DNA from: Nematostella vectensis
Taxonomy: Eukaryota; Cnidaria; Anthozoa; Actiniaria; Edwardsiidae
NCBI RefSeq assembly: GCF_932526225.1
Contig: NC_064037.1
Span: 7,608,203-7,672,202, forward strand
Length of the DNA: 64,000 nucleotides
Direction: 5' to 3'
Positions 22,197 to 35,400 of this stretch are shown here, one piece after another. Below the pieces are notes generated by a model. The model was not told the origin of the DNA. It saw nothing but the letters and a program-made list of their open reading frames with translations, and searched no databases. The position numbers and the translations under genes are program-made. Position 1 is the stretch's first letter; each line of letters opens with the position of its first letter.

Positions 22197-23301
22197 ATGG
22201 GGTTAATGAAGCAAGCCTATAATTCATTATTTCGTCGCAGTTCAACGTTTTTATTCACAATCGTCGTAGGAGCTGTGTTATTTGAACGTGCTTTCGATGA
22301 GGGTTTGGACAGAGTCTGGGAGAAGAGGAATGAGGGGGTAATTTCAATCAATTTTATTTGTAAACATATACATATATTGCAGTGTGTTAACAAGTATTCC
22401 AAAGGGAAAGTATTGAGTCTGTTAGGAAACATATACGTTAAATTATTATAAGAATTTTCAGCAATCACAACTGAAATTTTGATACTGTAATAGACATCCA
22501 GAATAGACAACAATTCCGAGTTGTAGTGTCTTCCCTTAGTACCTTACTTAATTATATATAACTTTTATGACTTTATCATATTTTTGTTCGTTCATATTTA
22601 TCTTTGTGAAAGTCACACAAGGCCTCCTGATATGGGATTCTAGGAGGAGTAAGTTACTAATGAGATACATGGATTTATGCTGATTTTTTGCACTGTTGCA
22701 TCATGAAGAATACCAGGAAAAGTACTGTATATTATAAGAAAGACATCCTGAACATGACTTGATACAAAATTCTTACTCCTGCTTCTCAATTTTGCCATTG
22801 TGGCAATTCACAATTTGAATTGAGCAAATATTCGTAAGATTAGAAATTCATCTAAGCATGTTGCTTGTACTGACTATAATGGGTGGACTTGACAGACTTT
22901 TTCATACAGCCTTTGGGTATGCATTCATAAGGCAACCAACTTTATTACTCTACATTTATTCACTTAATTTAGCAGTTAAGCATAGCCTGATAAGAGCTGA
23001 GTTGTCTTTGTTTTGTTCATAACAAGTAGGAACTCGTATCAGGCCTTGTTTTGCCATCAAATTATGTTTGCAAAATCACAATGACTCAGCTGTCAAAGGA
23101 CCTCTATCCTTCCTTTGTAACTCACCCCCACTCCCCACATTTCGATTGATCTGTTTTAACTCATCAGCCTTATGTCTTTAGATAATAATAGGTGTGTGTA
23201 TGGATTTTCTACAAGGGGAGCTCTGATTTCACTTACTTGTTTATTCTTTTTAACAGAAATTATGGAAACATGTGAAGGCCAAATATGTGACAGAAGAGTA
23301 A
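22197..23301 (+). CDS. UQCR10: UQCR10, cytochrome bc1 complex subunit 9
   Basis: Two exons, 22197-22337 and 23257-23301, encode 61 aa (about 63 in mammals). 'SLFRRSSTFLFTIVVGAVLF' and 'ERAFDEG' are the family signature around the single membrane helix, and exon 2 gives the conserved 'KLWKHVKAKYV' end. The start is the ATG at 22197; the frame is open further upstream but without another ATG. The protein is a small inner-membrane subunit of respiratory complex III next to cytochrome c1. An AATAAA lies at 23393 and another at 23543. Confidence 0.95.
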
Positions 23302-24250
23302 AGTGAACCACATATGAAGCCAATGTATAACAAGGATAATGTGTGTATAGAAAGGAATGTTGGATGACAGAATCTGCTGGAACTATTTAAATAATAAACT
23401 TGTTCACAAATGCAGAGATTTGGCCATATGGAGTTACCAGTTTTCTCAAGACTGTGGTTCAGTGGATTTGAGCATTCTTTTAATTCCATTTTTGATTTTT
23501 GAACTGGTGTAAATTAACTAAAATTACCTTGGCCTTTCTGGTAATAAATAATTTGTACATTTATTTTGGTTTGTTTTCTTTGACTTGCTTGACTGTGAAG
23601 GCCAAATCATTGGTCATGTGAACGATGGCAAATGGCAGTCTCAAAACCAAAAAGTGGTTATACATGTTATAAAAGAACTCCAGCAATGCCAGACATTGAA
23701 GGAATTAAATAGATTATTGTACGATTGATCTGTGTTTTCCACATTCGGTCAAGACATAATGACACCCATGGAACCTTTTGGTCATAGAATTGTCATTTGC
23801 CAATAGCCAAATGGCGGTTCAACATCTGCACTGATGTTTATTAAAGTAGGTGTATACATATTTGTTCAAAAGTCATTGGGTCTCCATTTTACCCTGGGAG
23901 GGAGATTTTTTTAGTTATAGCCTATGGTTTTGTTTTAGTTTATTTCAGTTAAGTTAATGTGTCAATAAATCTGTAGGGAGTTGACACTTTCTTTTAAAAA
24001 TATAAAAAACAATTATCTTACTAATCTATCAGAGTAATCCATCATTCAACTGCATAACAAACAGCCTTATTAAATTCCATTTTTTTTTCTGTTGGCAAAA
24101 TTCTATGTACATGATAAAATACACATGTTCTCAGTAATGTCCATCACCATACAATGGTGCAAAAAGGCTTTGCCACTAATGGCATTGTATCTTTTCATTC
24201 CCATCTACATTATTTATTCCAGCCTCATTGGCTGAACCTTGTTCCTGATA
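23302..24250. other. Convergent 3' region of UQCR10 and TIMM22
   Basis: Contains the UQCR10 3' untranslated region with candidate AATAAA signals (23393 and 23543) and, on the other strand, the TIMM22 3' flank. Nothing else coding is visible. Confidence 0.5.
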
Positions 24251-25908
24251 TCACCTCAAAAAGTAATCGATAAGGGTAGAAAATGCAGCAAAACCAGCAG
24301 CCCCAAACAGAGCAGCTTTGCCTCCAGCTACAAGCAAAACAAAATATTGTTTAGGTATTTTTGCATGGTATGGGATTGAGAAGTCATAGATATATTACAC
24401 AAACAGTGCACATAAAATGTAAAATCTAGTGACTCTTCAATAAGGAAATGTACTTTTGGGAGTCAGGGGGAAGGGGGTAACTATAACCTTTGTGCCCACC
24501 CCTAACTGTGTGTGTCTGCCACCAAATATTCTTTGATTTCATAGAAATTTCAACATTACCTCTTAGTCCCAGAAGTCCACCTGTGATTCCACCTGATAGA
24601 GTTCCATTTTTCCAATCACTTTTGCCTCTGTACTGTAAAGTAACATATAATGAAAAGATATGTATTATGCAAGACTCAACTGTCACTTTGTCTATTGCAT
24701 TGATACAGCTCGTGTGAAGAAACAAAAATAGCTTGCAAATACTGATTTATTTGCATAGGCTAAGACAGTTCTTGTCAAGTGTGATACACTTTTCTAATTT
24801 GGACCAATTTATGTTACAATTCCCGGACATTGTCCTTTACAATCGAGTGCATCTCTTTGAAGACATTATTTTACAATGGGTGCATCACATTGAAGGCATT
24901 ATTTTTAACCAAAAACAAGAAAAATTATCTGAAATGATTGAAAGCAACACATCTAGTGAAAGTTGTTTCCGCAATGTGACTTCCTGATTCAGATTCTGAT
25001 AGATTTCCCCCTTTGCTATGGCTGTGGTTAAGTTTCTGTCGGCCCACTAGATTATTAAGTAATCCACTAGATGTAAACTGGTGATATTGCAACTTAAACA
25101 TTTTTCTTATTATAATCTTGTCGTCAAAAAAGCTAAGAGTATTTTGGGCAACTCAAAGATGGATACAATATTTTAATAAATGCTGTAGCATTCTGATTCA
25201 TGAATTCCAGAAAAGCTTAGAAGGACCCTGGTTTTGGCTTTGTCTTACTAAACATTCAAGGTTCACCCTTAGCCAGACGAAACATAATCAGAGAGCTTAC
25301 ACTTTCCACTAAGCATTCAGTTCCTGAGAACATCAGTCCAACAACAGCAAAATTCTTGCCATAAGAAGTGGCCCTGCTTTTCATGTCATGGAGGATAGCC
25401 TTTGCTGATTGATCTGCTACACCAGTCATTGGGTTTGGCATGGAAGAGTCCATTCCAGCCGTGAATAATCCAAATACAAGACCCAGTCCATAACCTAGAG
25501 AAACATAAGCTTATACAGGGCCAAACTTGTATATGTTAACTACAGAGATACACTGTAGGGTAGGGAAAGGGAGGAGGGGAGGGGTGGGGGGGGGGGTTAG
25601 CAGCATTGGATCAGTATGAATGGAGCTATGATATCAGAACAGTCTACAATAACACAGCTGTTAAAAACGTTGACAAGCCACAGACCTGCGACGCCTGCTA
25701 GTGCAGACTTGAACGCACAATTTTCCATCACTCTCTCCACCATCATTTCTTGGGGAGTGCGTAGAGTATTTGGGAGCCCAACCGATGGTACGAATGGTCC
25801 CCTCTGTCTCCGTGCTTCCTCTATCATGGGGATGATAGAACTCATGGGTAGATTGCCGATTGGCCCCGGGACGGGCACTTGACGAGGCTCCTCGCCAGCG
25901 TCCGCCAT
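24251..25908 (-). CDS. TIMM22: TIMM22, mitochondrial carrier translocase channel
   Basis: Four exons: 25908-25686, 25494-25301, 24632-24560 and 24327-24251, giving 188 aa (194 in human) with phases that close exactly. Recognisable stretches are 'ERVMENCAFKSALAGVAG', 'GYGLGLVFGLFTAGMDSS', 'SYGKNFAVVGLMFSGTECL' and 'YRGKSDWKNGTLSGGITGG', followed by 'GFAAFSTLIDYFLR'. The family forms the pore of the TIM22 complex, which inserts carrier proteins into the inner mitochondrial membrane; the two conserved cysteines (ENCAF, GTECL) correspond to those bridging the first helices. Starts about 550 bp from the divergent BCR start. Confidence 0.96.
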
Positions 25909-26458
25909 TTTGAAAACTAAGATGTACTTGCTTGCAAAGGATCACGGTGAATCAATCTAAAACAAGTGACGGGTTTCCTTTGCTTTTGTTTTTTGTTTGG
26001 TTGTTGTTCAGCACTAGCACCCACAAAATTATACAACTCTATATGACAGTGATGACATCTAACGACAAATCACGTATGTATTTCCGGTATTGTAGGAATT
26101 TGACTGAAGGCTCGATACTCAAAAGATTTGTCCATTTTGGAAAGAAAAATGCCAGCATTTTTAACTTTTGGCCCAGTGTCCTTAAATACGAAGGGTTGTT
26201 GGACATTTTTGGCGTCTAAGCTTTATTTTCGAGTTCCGGTGTAGCTAACGAAATATACCCTCAAAAAACGAATTACTTCCGAGTATTCTCCGAAATCGCC
26301 CGAAATAAGCCTCCGAGCAGTGAAGTCACCGTCAAACTGAGCGCTGATTGGATGAAACTTTGCGGAAAAATAATGAAGTTTTTTAGACTTTCAAGATCTC
26401 AGGTCTCAAGTATACAACAAAATGCAGATTTCAAGATAAAGTCAATGCTATCAATGCA
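25909..26458. promoter_or_regulatory. Probable shared promoter region, TIMM22 / BCR
   Basis: The 550 bp between divergent start codons must hold both promoters and leaders. Short plus-strand open frames here are not supported as genes. Inference from layout only. Confidence 0.55.
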
Positions 26459-29400
26459 ATGGACGCCAAAGAAAGGTTTATCAAGCTCTGGGCTAAAAAC
26501 TTTGGAGAGGAAGAACTGCCGGACTTGGAGTTCTTCGACGGAGCGGAGGAAAGTTTGCTCGATCGAGCTCGTGCTAGTAGCGAAAACTTGAAACAAGCTC
26601 TGAATGTTTTGGAAAGGGAAGGGCTGCTATTTAGGTATCTGTGCGAAATCTTAAATATTAGTGACCTGGAGGACTTCAAATATGAGCTACACACAAGTCT
26701 ACAAGTGATATTTTGTGACCAAGAGATGGGGGAAGGTGCGAAGAGGTTGCAAAGTTATGTCAATGAAAACGATAACTCCAAGATTCAGAATCAATCATAT
26801 TTTATCAATGAGAATAAACAAGTTTCGGACGAAGAGGAGGGGTCGTTTCGTGATCGTGGAGGCTCTTTTGCGTTCGTGATTGAATCTCGGAAAAGCCACA
26901 AAGTTCCACCGAGAGATTCGATGTTTGGGCCTGCGGACGAATCAGGGATCGTAGCTGGCGGAAGTGAGTTGAGGTGTGCTTCACGAAGCAATCATTCGCA
27001 TCTGTCTTGTAACATCTCACATCCCGAGACATCTGCTTCAAGCGATAATGCTGAATTATTTAATAAGCACAATAATAAGATGGAGAGTGGTCCGTGCGAA
27101 TCATGGAACGATGGCAAACAAGAAGGCTTGGCGAATATGAGTGACTCGAATTCAGGGAATACCGAAACCTCAGTCGAATCCAGCCTTCAAATGAACGAAA
27201 ACAACATCGATCCTTCGAACGGAACCGCGATCAAAGATTCAGTTCATGGAGATAATTTAGTTGCCAATGTAGAAAGACCACATACAACGATTTGCACCTC
27301 GTTTAAAGACGAGATGGCACTAAATGAAGAGAACTCCATGACGGAGATGTCGAAGGGTAAATACGAACATAGCCCCCCCACCATCTCTCAACCATTGAAC
27401 ACTTGCGATACAGCGCATTCAGGTATAAACACCACCGAGGAAACCACATCAGTAACATCAAGTGAACTCGGAAAACCAAATGTTGGCAACGAAGTGACTT
27501 CTAACACGGGAGGCAATGACTTTCAAATAGAAAATAATTCATGTGTAAATATCACGATTGACTCGTGCCAGCAGGGAATGTCGAAATCTGAAAATAATGC
27601 CCCTATTGGAAAAGCTAGTCTTGCAGAAGAAGAAACCTTTGATCTTGCGGAAGAGAAAGAAGCCTTAGATACTCCTGATGTTTTTCTTCAGGGCACTGGT
27701 ATTGTAGATGATTTGATATCCTATCTAGAGAGTGTTCAGCTAGAGAACAGCAGTGGTGATGAGGATGAACCATTGAATGAGAGTACCGAGTATATTGTTC
27801 CATTTGGTTTAAGATCCAGTGGGAATAGAAAAGTGGGTATACTTAGAAAAAAACAATTACAGTCATGTCTGTCTGCATCAAGCATCCAGAGTGGAGACTC
27901 ATGCCTGAGTCCATGGGCGCTGGATGTGGCCATGGCCGAAATACACTCTGCCGATTCCTCAGATGAAAATGATAAGTCTTCAAGCCCTAAAAGAGGACAG
28001 AGGTCTGTTATTAAACTCTCCAATGAGAGTAAGGAATCGCAAGAGAGTAACTCACCCCCTCCCCGCCCGCCACGGCGACGTAGCAAGAAGGGAATGGTGA
28101 GGGCACATACTGTGGGGACGCCTAAACAGTTGCGACCAAGTGTAAGGACCCTGTCGGATGATGATGAAGTGTTTCGAAAAGAGGAATTGGGCTATGAAGG
28201 TAATATATAAATGCAGCCTGTTTTTCATACCATCTATATATCTTTTTATCTTCCACTACATTCATCCATTCATTCAGGCATTTAGTCATTCATTCACATT
28301 CTATTTAGGAGGCTTGATGGTAACCTTAGGGCTTGTTTCAGGTTTTTCAATGATTCACTAAAAATCATGTTTTCATAGGCGCTACAATTGATCACTGATA
28401 TGTCCGTTCTTCTATGGTTTGAGTATACTGCTCTTAGGTATTGGGTTGTTTTGTTATTCAACGTTATGTAAATGGTAGACAATTGAAATGTTATTTTTCC
28501 ATGTTGTTTTGAGTGGTATTTTCTAGTTAATCATATTTGACAGGTGAAGCACATAATATCTTCTGTTGGAGTTTTACTAATTTGCATATTGGAATAGATC
28601 CAATTTAGATAATTTGATGTCCTTCAACTTCAAAAAACCCTTTCAGTTTCCTCTAACTTGAACGAATTAGCATATCTTTGTCTATTGGCTATCTGTTGAT
28701 TGTAGGATCTTATTTTTCAGTGGATTGAAGATACTGTACATAATTAAATGTTCAGAATTTTGAAGTAGAAAATTAAATGAAAAAATGATTAAACATTAGG
28801 TCAAAAAAGCATTTTGCTTTTAAAAAATCCAACCACCAAGTGTAAGTCACATTTTTTCAACATTGAGATTTGATTTGTTGGAATAATTGAATAAATCATT
28901 TGTTTATTCAAACAAGAAGACACAAAGTGTTATAAAAGCAATGACACAAAAAGGTCCTCTAAGATTGATGTGCCATTATTCTACTCACTGTCACTTCCCC
29001 CTTAGCTAAAAGAGTTAGTACCCTCTCTGCTAATATACACTATGCTGACAGCTCTCCTGTACTTAAGCTCCTTTCAAATTCCCATTAAGTCCTTTTTTTT
29101 TTGTCTAATTAATGCCCATGGCTTTTTTGCATGTTTGATTGCAACAAAAGTTCGGAGGCAATGTTGCACGTTACTAAAAAACATAGACTTGTTCTTGCTA
29201 TTTATCTGCCCTCGTTTTCCTTTATGACACTGATGTGTGTTTGGTTTCACCAATCGCAAACCTTATTGCAAGTGCTTGCGTATGCTTGATATCTTAATGC
29301 CGCAAGACAAGTTGGGTTGATGTAGTAATTGTACAGGACCCGAAATGATCCCAGGACCCAAAACGATCCAAGGACCCGAAACGATCCCCAAAAGTTCCCC

Positions 29401-32400
29401 AACTGATCCCGGGACCCGAAACGATCCCCAAGAGTCCCCGAAAAGAACCCCAAGGAATTGCAGTAATAGACAACAAAAGGAATGTGTAAGGATTGGCTTT
29501 CAGTTTTAAAAAACATTTGAAACATTTAGCTTTATTTGTGTTATTAAAAGGAAATTTACATTAACTAAAACTATAAGGTTAAGGTTATTTTTTTGCATGT
29601 TTGTATTCGGCGAATGAAAGACCTATCATATCATGAGATCATGCCGGGGTGTACGCACGACTACATGAGGAAATTCAAAACTCACATAATATTTCTTTCA
29701 ACAAATGCCACATCCTCTTAATATTTTGCATCGGTAGTAGAAGGGTTGTTCGAGTGTATTACTCAATGTGCTTTTGTCATTCCATCTTCTTGGCCAAACT
29801 GGCTGCCTAAATATAATATAGTTGGTAAATATTCGCTCGTGTAAACAAGAATTTCATGGTGAAATACATGTTTGGTTGTCAAATGAATATTAATTTTTAG
29901 GGGTGATGTTTACCGGAAATGAGAGTCATGTGTCGGAACCGTAAAATGTTTAGAGTGTGATGGAAGGTCGAGAGTTTGGTTGATCTGAGCAAAGCTGTGC
30001 TATGTTTATGCTGTATTCCTTTCAGTAGCAATTGAAAGTTGTGTATTTGTTTTGGACTCTGTTTATGTGTTTAACTCCGGGCAATGTAATAAATAGAAGT
30101 ATTGTATTGGAATTTAATATTTTCAAGTCACATTGTTTAGAAATTGAGTCGCTGTTAACCCTTAATTATGCTTCAATAATTACAAGTATTTCTTCTGCTT
30201 TCCCTTTGTCCATTACTGCAATTCCTTGGGGTTGATTTCGGGGACTCCTCGGTATCGTTTCGGGTCCCAGGATCATTTGGGGTACTTTTGGGGATCATTT
30301 CGGGTCCTGGGATCGTTTCGGGTCCTGGGATCATTTCGGGTCCTGTACATAATACGGGCTACATCTCTGAGTTTTGTTGCAAAAAGTAGAACCATCTTTT
30401 ACCTTCTGCAGCAAACTTGTTCAACTTGCAATAAAAAAATTGCTGCAACAAAAGTTGGTGCACCAGTAGTAAAAAAATCCGAACTTTTTCACTCCGAACT
30501 TTTTTTGCGGGAATGCTGCCACAAAAGTTGTATGATTTTGCTGCCCATATTACTGTAACTTTTGTTCAAATCCTAAATAACACCCTCTGTCTGTTTTCAT
30601 TCTCAGGGGACCAGGAAGGGCTCCCTCTAAACCAACTTAGCAGCAGTGCAGCTGAAGTGCGACTCCGTGCATCTAGTGATGCACTTGAGGATGAGCGTAG
30701 AAAACTGCGGCGGAGTAGAGGATCCAATGTCATCCTGGATGAAGACAATGTTGACTTCCCTTCATCACCACTGTCATCACCTACAAGTAGCCCCCAAAGG
30801 GTAATTTATCGCAGGAAGGGATGTTTTGGGTTCAAATGACCCTATACTGGCCATCTGGCTGTAAGATGAATGTTGAATGGCTCTTTCTGCAATTTCTGTA
30901 TAAGAAAACACTTAATCACTAAAACATCATATGGCAGTTGCAGGGGTTGGGGGAATGGTGGTGGGGGTGGAGGCATCGTGGTGGGGGTTGGGGGAATGCT
31001 GGTGGGGGTATCGTTGTGGGGGGTGGGGGCATTGTAGTGAGGGGTAGGGGCATGGTGTTGGGGGGTGGGGCATTGTTGTGGGGGGTAGGGGCATCGTTGT
31101 GGTGGTGGGGTATCGTTGTGAGGGGTGGGGGCATGGTGGTGGGGGGTGGGGGCATGGTGGTGAGGGGTGGGGCATTGTTGTGGGGGGTAGTGGCATCGTT
31201 GTGGGGGTGGGGTGTCACTGTGGGGGGTGGAGTCATGGTGGTGGGGGCTGAGGGTATTGTGGTGGGGGGTGGAGACATGGTGGTGGGGGGTGGGGGCATA
31301 GTGGTGGGGGGTGGGGGCATGGTGGTGGGGGGTGTGGGCATGGTGGTGGGGGGGTGGGAGAGGCGGTGTTGCACTGGGGGCATTTCAGTCTGTTTTTAAC
31401 TGTTAATTTCTTTCTAAGACCATCCCCCCTCCATCCCCAAAAAATATTCATGATGGTGCTACAAGTTTGATCTTCTATTTCTTTTAGTCTGCTGATAACC
31501 TGGATGATTCCACTCAGAAGTTGCATGCTAGAAAGTGGGTGGCATCAGCCGTGATGGATAGCGAGAAAGGATATCTGTTATGCCTCAGTACTCTACATAA
31601 GGTATAAGTATATACTTTACTATTAATATATCATTATAATTATATAACTTATATATTATTACTATTACTATTTCAACAATATAATATTACTTGATTATAC
31701 TGTTATAAAGTAAGATGTCAATTATTGTGTGAAGACTGTTTTCAACCCTCCAGATTTTAGTTGAGATTTATTCCAATTTTTCGATGTCTTGGTATTAATT
31801 AAGGTATTGATATCTTGATAAAACATTGGCCATGCTTTGTACCCTTGATATTTATTTAAATATGTGTAATTAGCGGTGCATCTGTTTTTTTTCTATAAAG
31901 GACATGTAAAACATATAAGGAGATTAGAATCACTAAATATAAATTTTAATGTCAATGTTATTCCTTATTCACAGTACATGAAGCCTTTTAAAGCCTCTCT
32001 CAGTACCTCAGCTCCGATTCTAACAGTGGCTGACTTCAACAAGATTTTCTACAAGATTGATGAACTCTTTACTATACATTCCAAGTTCTACAATGATCTT
32101 GAAGCTAGGGTTGCCAGCTGGAACCCTAACAAAATTATTGGGGATCTATTCTTGAGTTTAGTAAGTTTGCAATCTGAGAAGAAGCTTGCCTTGAAATGTT
32201 TTACTGTAGAACCTTTCCAAGAGTGGGTTAGAGGTTCCATTATTCATTATTTTAAACCAAAAAAGAGAATAGCTTTTACTTAATTTACTGAAAAAGGGGG
32301 GTGGATATCTGACTGGCCCTCAATGTATCCACCTCTGCTTTCACACAGCAGTTTGTTTTGTATTTAATCACTTTTATTTTTCTTATAGGTGGAGCAGTTT

Positions 32401-35400
32401 GATGTTTATAGAGAGTATATTATGAACTACAAGACTGCCATTGATACAATACACAAATGTAAATCAAATGAGCAGTTCAGCCAAATTTTTAGCAAGGTAA
32501 TGAGTTAATAATAATAAAATTTATAGGGTCAACATTTTTAAGTAATTTTTAAACACTGGGTATGAATCAGGATTTTGAGTTGGGAGAGTGTTATATCCAG
32601 TCAAAGTCATAGACTGCTTTCATTGCCTCCTTTGGCGAATGTCAGTAAAAACACAAAAGAAAAATATGTCCATGTTGCATGTTCAGTTCTAGGCCACCTT
32701 AAGCCACACTGTTTTGTCACACAAACACTAACATTTTTCGCAACACTAACATTTTTTTCTCTTATTTTTGCTGGTTGCCAATGGACTGCAGGCAGTCTAT
32801 CAAAATGACCATGTTCCTACTAAGATACTGTGAACCATCTTCATTTAACACAACCTTCGATTCCTTTAGAGGAATCAAAGCCACTTCTTGTACTAATTCC
32901 AGCTATGCACTCCACTCCTAATACCTGTCAACCCCAGAAAATCTCAAGGCTTGAGAATGTTTTTTTGTGGGGAGAAGTGGGGCTTTATTTAATTTGGGGG
33001 GAAGGGTATGGTAGACCCTCATTAGGTGGCTCACAAGCTAAGGCAGCTAAATCAGCAGACGTTTGCTGTTTAGAAAGCTCTTGAATTTATGTTCAATAAA
33101 TGGCTCTACACAAGGAATTATTGTTTTTTTATTGATTTACCCTCTCACATCAAAAGATTAAAATACAGTGAGACCTTAACTCTGTTTTTTTAATATTTCA
33201 AGAGTTTTAAAATCACTTTTTGCCTTAGGAAATAAAGTTGACTGCTATTCAAGAAGTCACAACTCTTGAAGGTACACCCACCAAATTCACCAAATTTCCA
33301 TTGCTGTGAATGTTTCAATAGTTATAACTAATAATTTCTTCCATTGCAGGCCTCTTTAGCAAACCAGTTGACAGAATTGGCAGATATGTCACAGTACTGA
33401 ATGTAAGCTTAATGTGAAATTCACATACCTGTCAACCTCTGAAAATCTCAAGGTTTGAGAATTTTTTGGGTGGAGGGGTGGGGTATATTCATTTTTGGGG
33501 GAGGGGTGGGTTTAACCTTTCAGGCGTTTGCCATATTGAAAGCTCTCACGAACAAATTAACTTATAGATCTCATGAGGGTGTTAGATAAATTGTGCTACG
33601 CAAAGGAATTATTGTTTCAAATACTTTAATAGAAAATAGACAAAACAACGATTTTCTATAGAATAATTTTTCGGGAGATTTGAGAAGTTAGAAAATAAAA
33701 ATCTCATTATGGCTTTTTTTGTATCTTGAGGATCTGATGAAGCAAACTCCTCAGGATCACCCAGACCACAGCATCCTGACTGACGTCCAAGTTTACACCC
33801 TTCAGTTTATCAGCAGGATAAGTGGTGGTGACCAGAAGGATGGACCGGTCAGTCAACTTTCTATCAGACTATAATTATGCTACTTGCTAAGTTGCATTAC
33901 ATTTGCAGCAATGCAACGTAAATTTAGCTAAATCTATTGGCATAAATAGATAAAGCAGGAAAATTGTGACATTCACATTTAGAAGATACTATAATTGAAA
34001 TACAGTTTGTCTGCCAAAAAGCCAAAACACATTTTAGTCATCTTTCTTTTTATGAGGTATTGTCTTAGTAAACTGTCCTGTATCCTGTAGCATTTCCCAA
34101 GAGTGAAGAGGGACCACCACTTGATCAAAGATGGCTTCCTTGTAGAGCTCACAGGTATTGACAGCTAAACATGTGTAAACTATCGCACCACTTGGTGTAG
34201 CTGAATAGGCTTTGATTTAATGGCTTTCAAATCTGGCACATTTTGCTACTGATGGGCTATAACTTAAAGCCTTGTTGCAAGTCCACCAGTTAGAATGCAG
34301 CATTTATTATAGACTACTTATGGGATTTGACAATATGGCAAAACACAGCCAAAGTGGCACGGCGCCAGGGCCGTAGCCAGCATGAGGCAAGTGAGGCACT
34401 CACCTCAGTAAAATTTTGATGATAAGTGTTTCACAATTGAAAAGTATGAGACGAAACACCTGCTTTTGTTGGATTTATCATCCAGTGGCTAGCTTTGCCT
34501 CGGTTTTGATTCTGGCTACAGGCCTGACCACCAACCCCACCCCCTCTTTCCAGCAGCCAAAAATAAAGTAGATGTATGAGACATTACTGGGAATACAGAG
34601 GCCCCCCTCCTGTTAAAAATCCTGGCTACGCCCCTGAATTGCCTGGATTTATGGTTATTTTACTGTCTGGCTGGACTATATCTGTCAGTGTGTACGATGT
34701 ACTATTTCTCATATGGCATTATTGCAGATAGCGTGAAAAGGTTCTGCAACTTGTTCCTTGGGGTATAATTTCGCATGTTTTATTATTGTAGATGGTGTGA
34801 GGAAATTCCGCCACTTGTTCCTTTTCAATGATGTTCTTATTTGCACGAAAAGAAAAATTTCGGGCAGGTTGGTATGATATTTCTGTCGATTTGAACCATG
34901 TAAGTACCCTGTTCTGCGTTCCTCCCTGTCTCTTCCGATGTTCGGTTAGCTGTATCCTGGTTAAATCTTCCAATTCCTGCATTACAAGTTAACCAATTGT
35001 TTATGAAATTGATATAAACGCGCAAGCGCAAGATTATTTGCAGAGAGAGATTATTTGCACTTTGAGTGTGGTTAACAGAAATTCTTACCCTAAGAGATAG
35101 CAAATTTATCGTGGTTGAATAAATTTTTTAAGCCTAAGAGATAGCAGAATCCGAAAACAGATTAACACCCCCTTAGGGATAGCAGTCGGTCCGATTTTAT
35201 ACCCTAAAAGATAGGACGATCACCTCTGTCTACTTTTCTGGAGAGTTCCTCCCCTAGACTAGGGTTAGGGTGAGGAAGTTGACCGTGCAACTGGACCACA
35301 GTTGCAAACTTCCATACTGCTTAATTTTTCTTGGACTTATGCTTGTGTTTGACTATAAACTATGGTTTTAGCAATTACTTGTGCGCTTGCGCGTCCGCCC

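Noticed and set aside
26805-28086. Minus-strand frames opposite BCR exon 1
   Set aside because: They are shadows of the long coding exon.
30919-31526. Long open frames rich in Pro/Thr or Gly/Val
   Set aside because: They come from the G-rich minisatellite in BCR intron 2.
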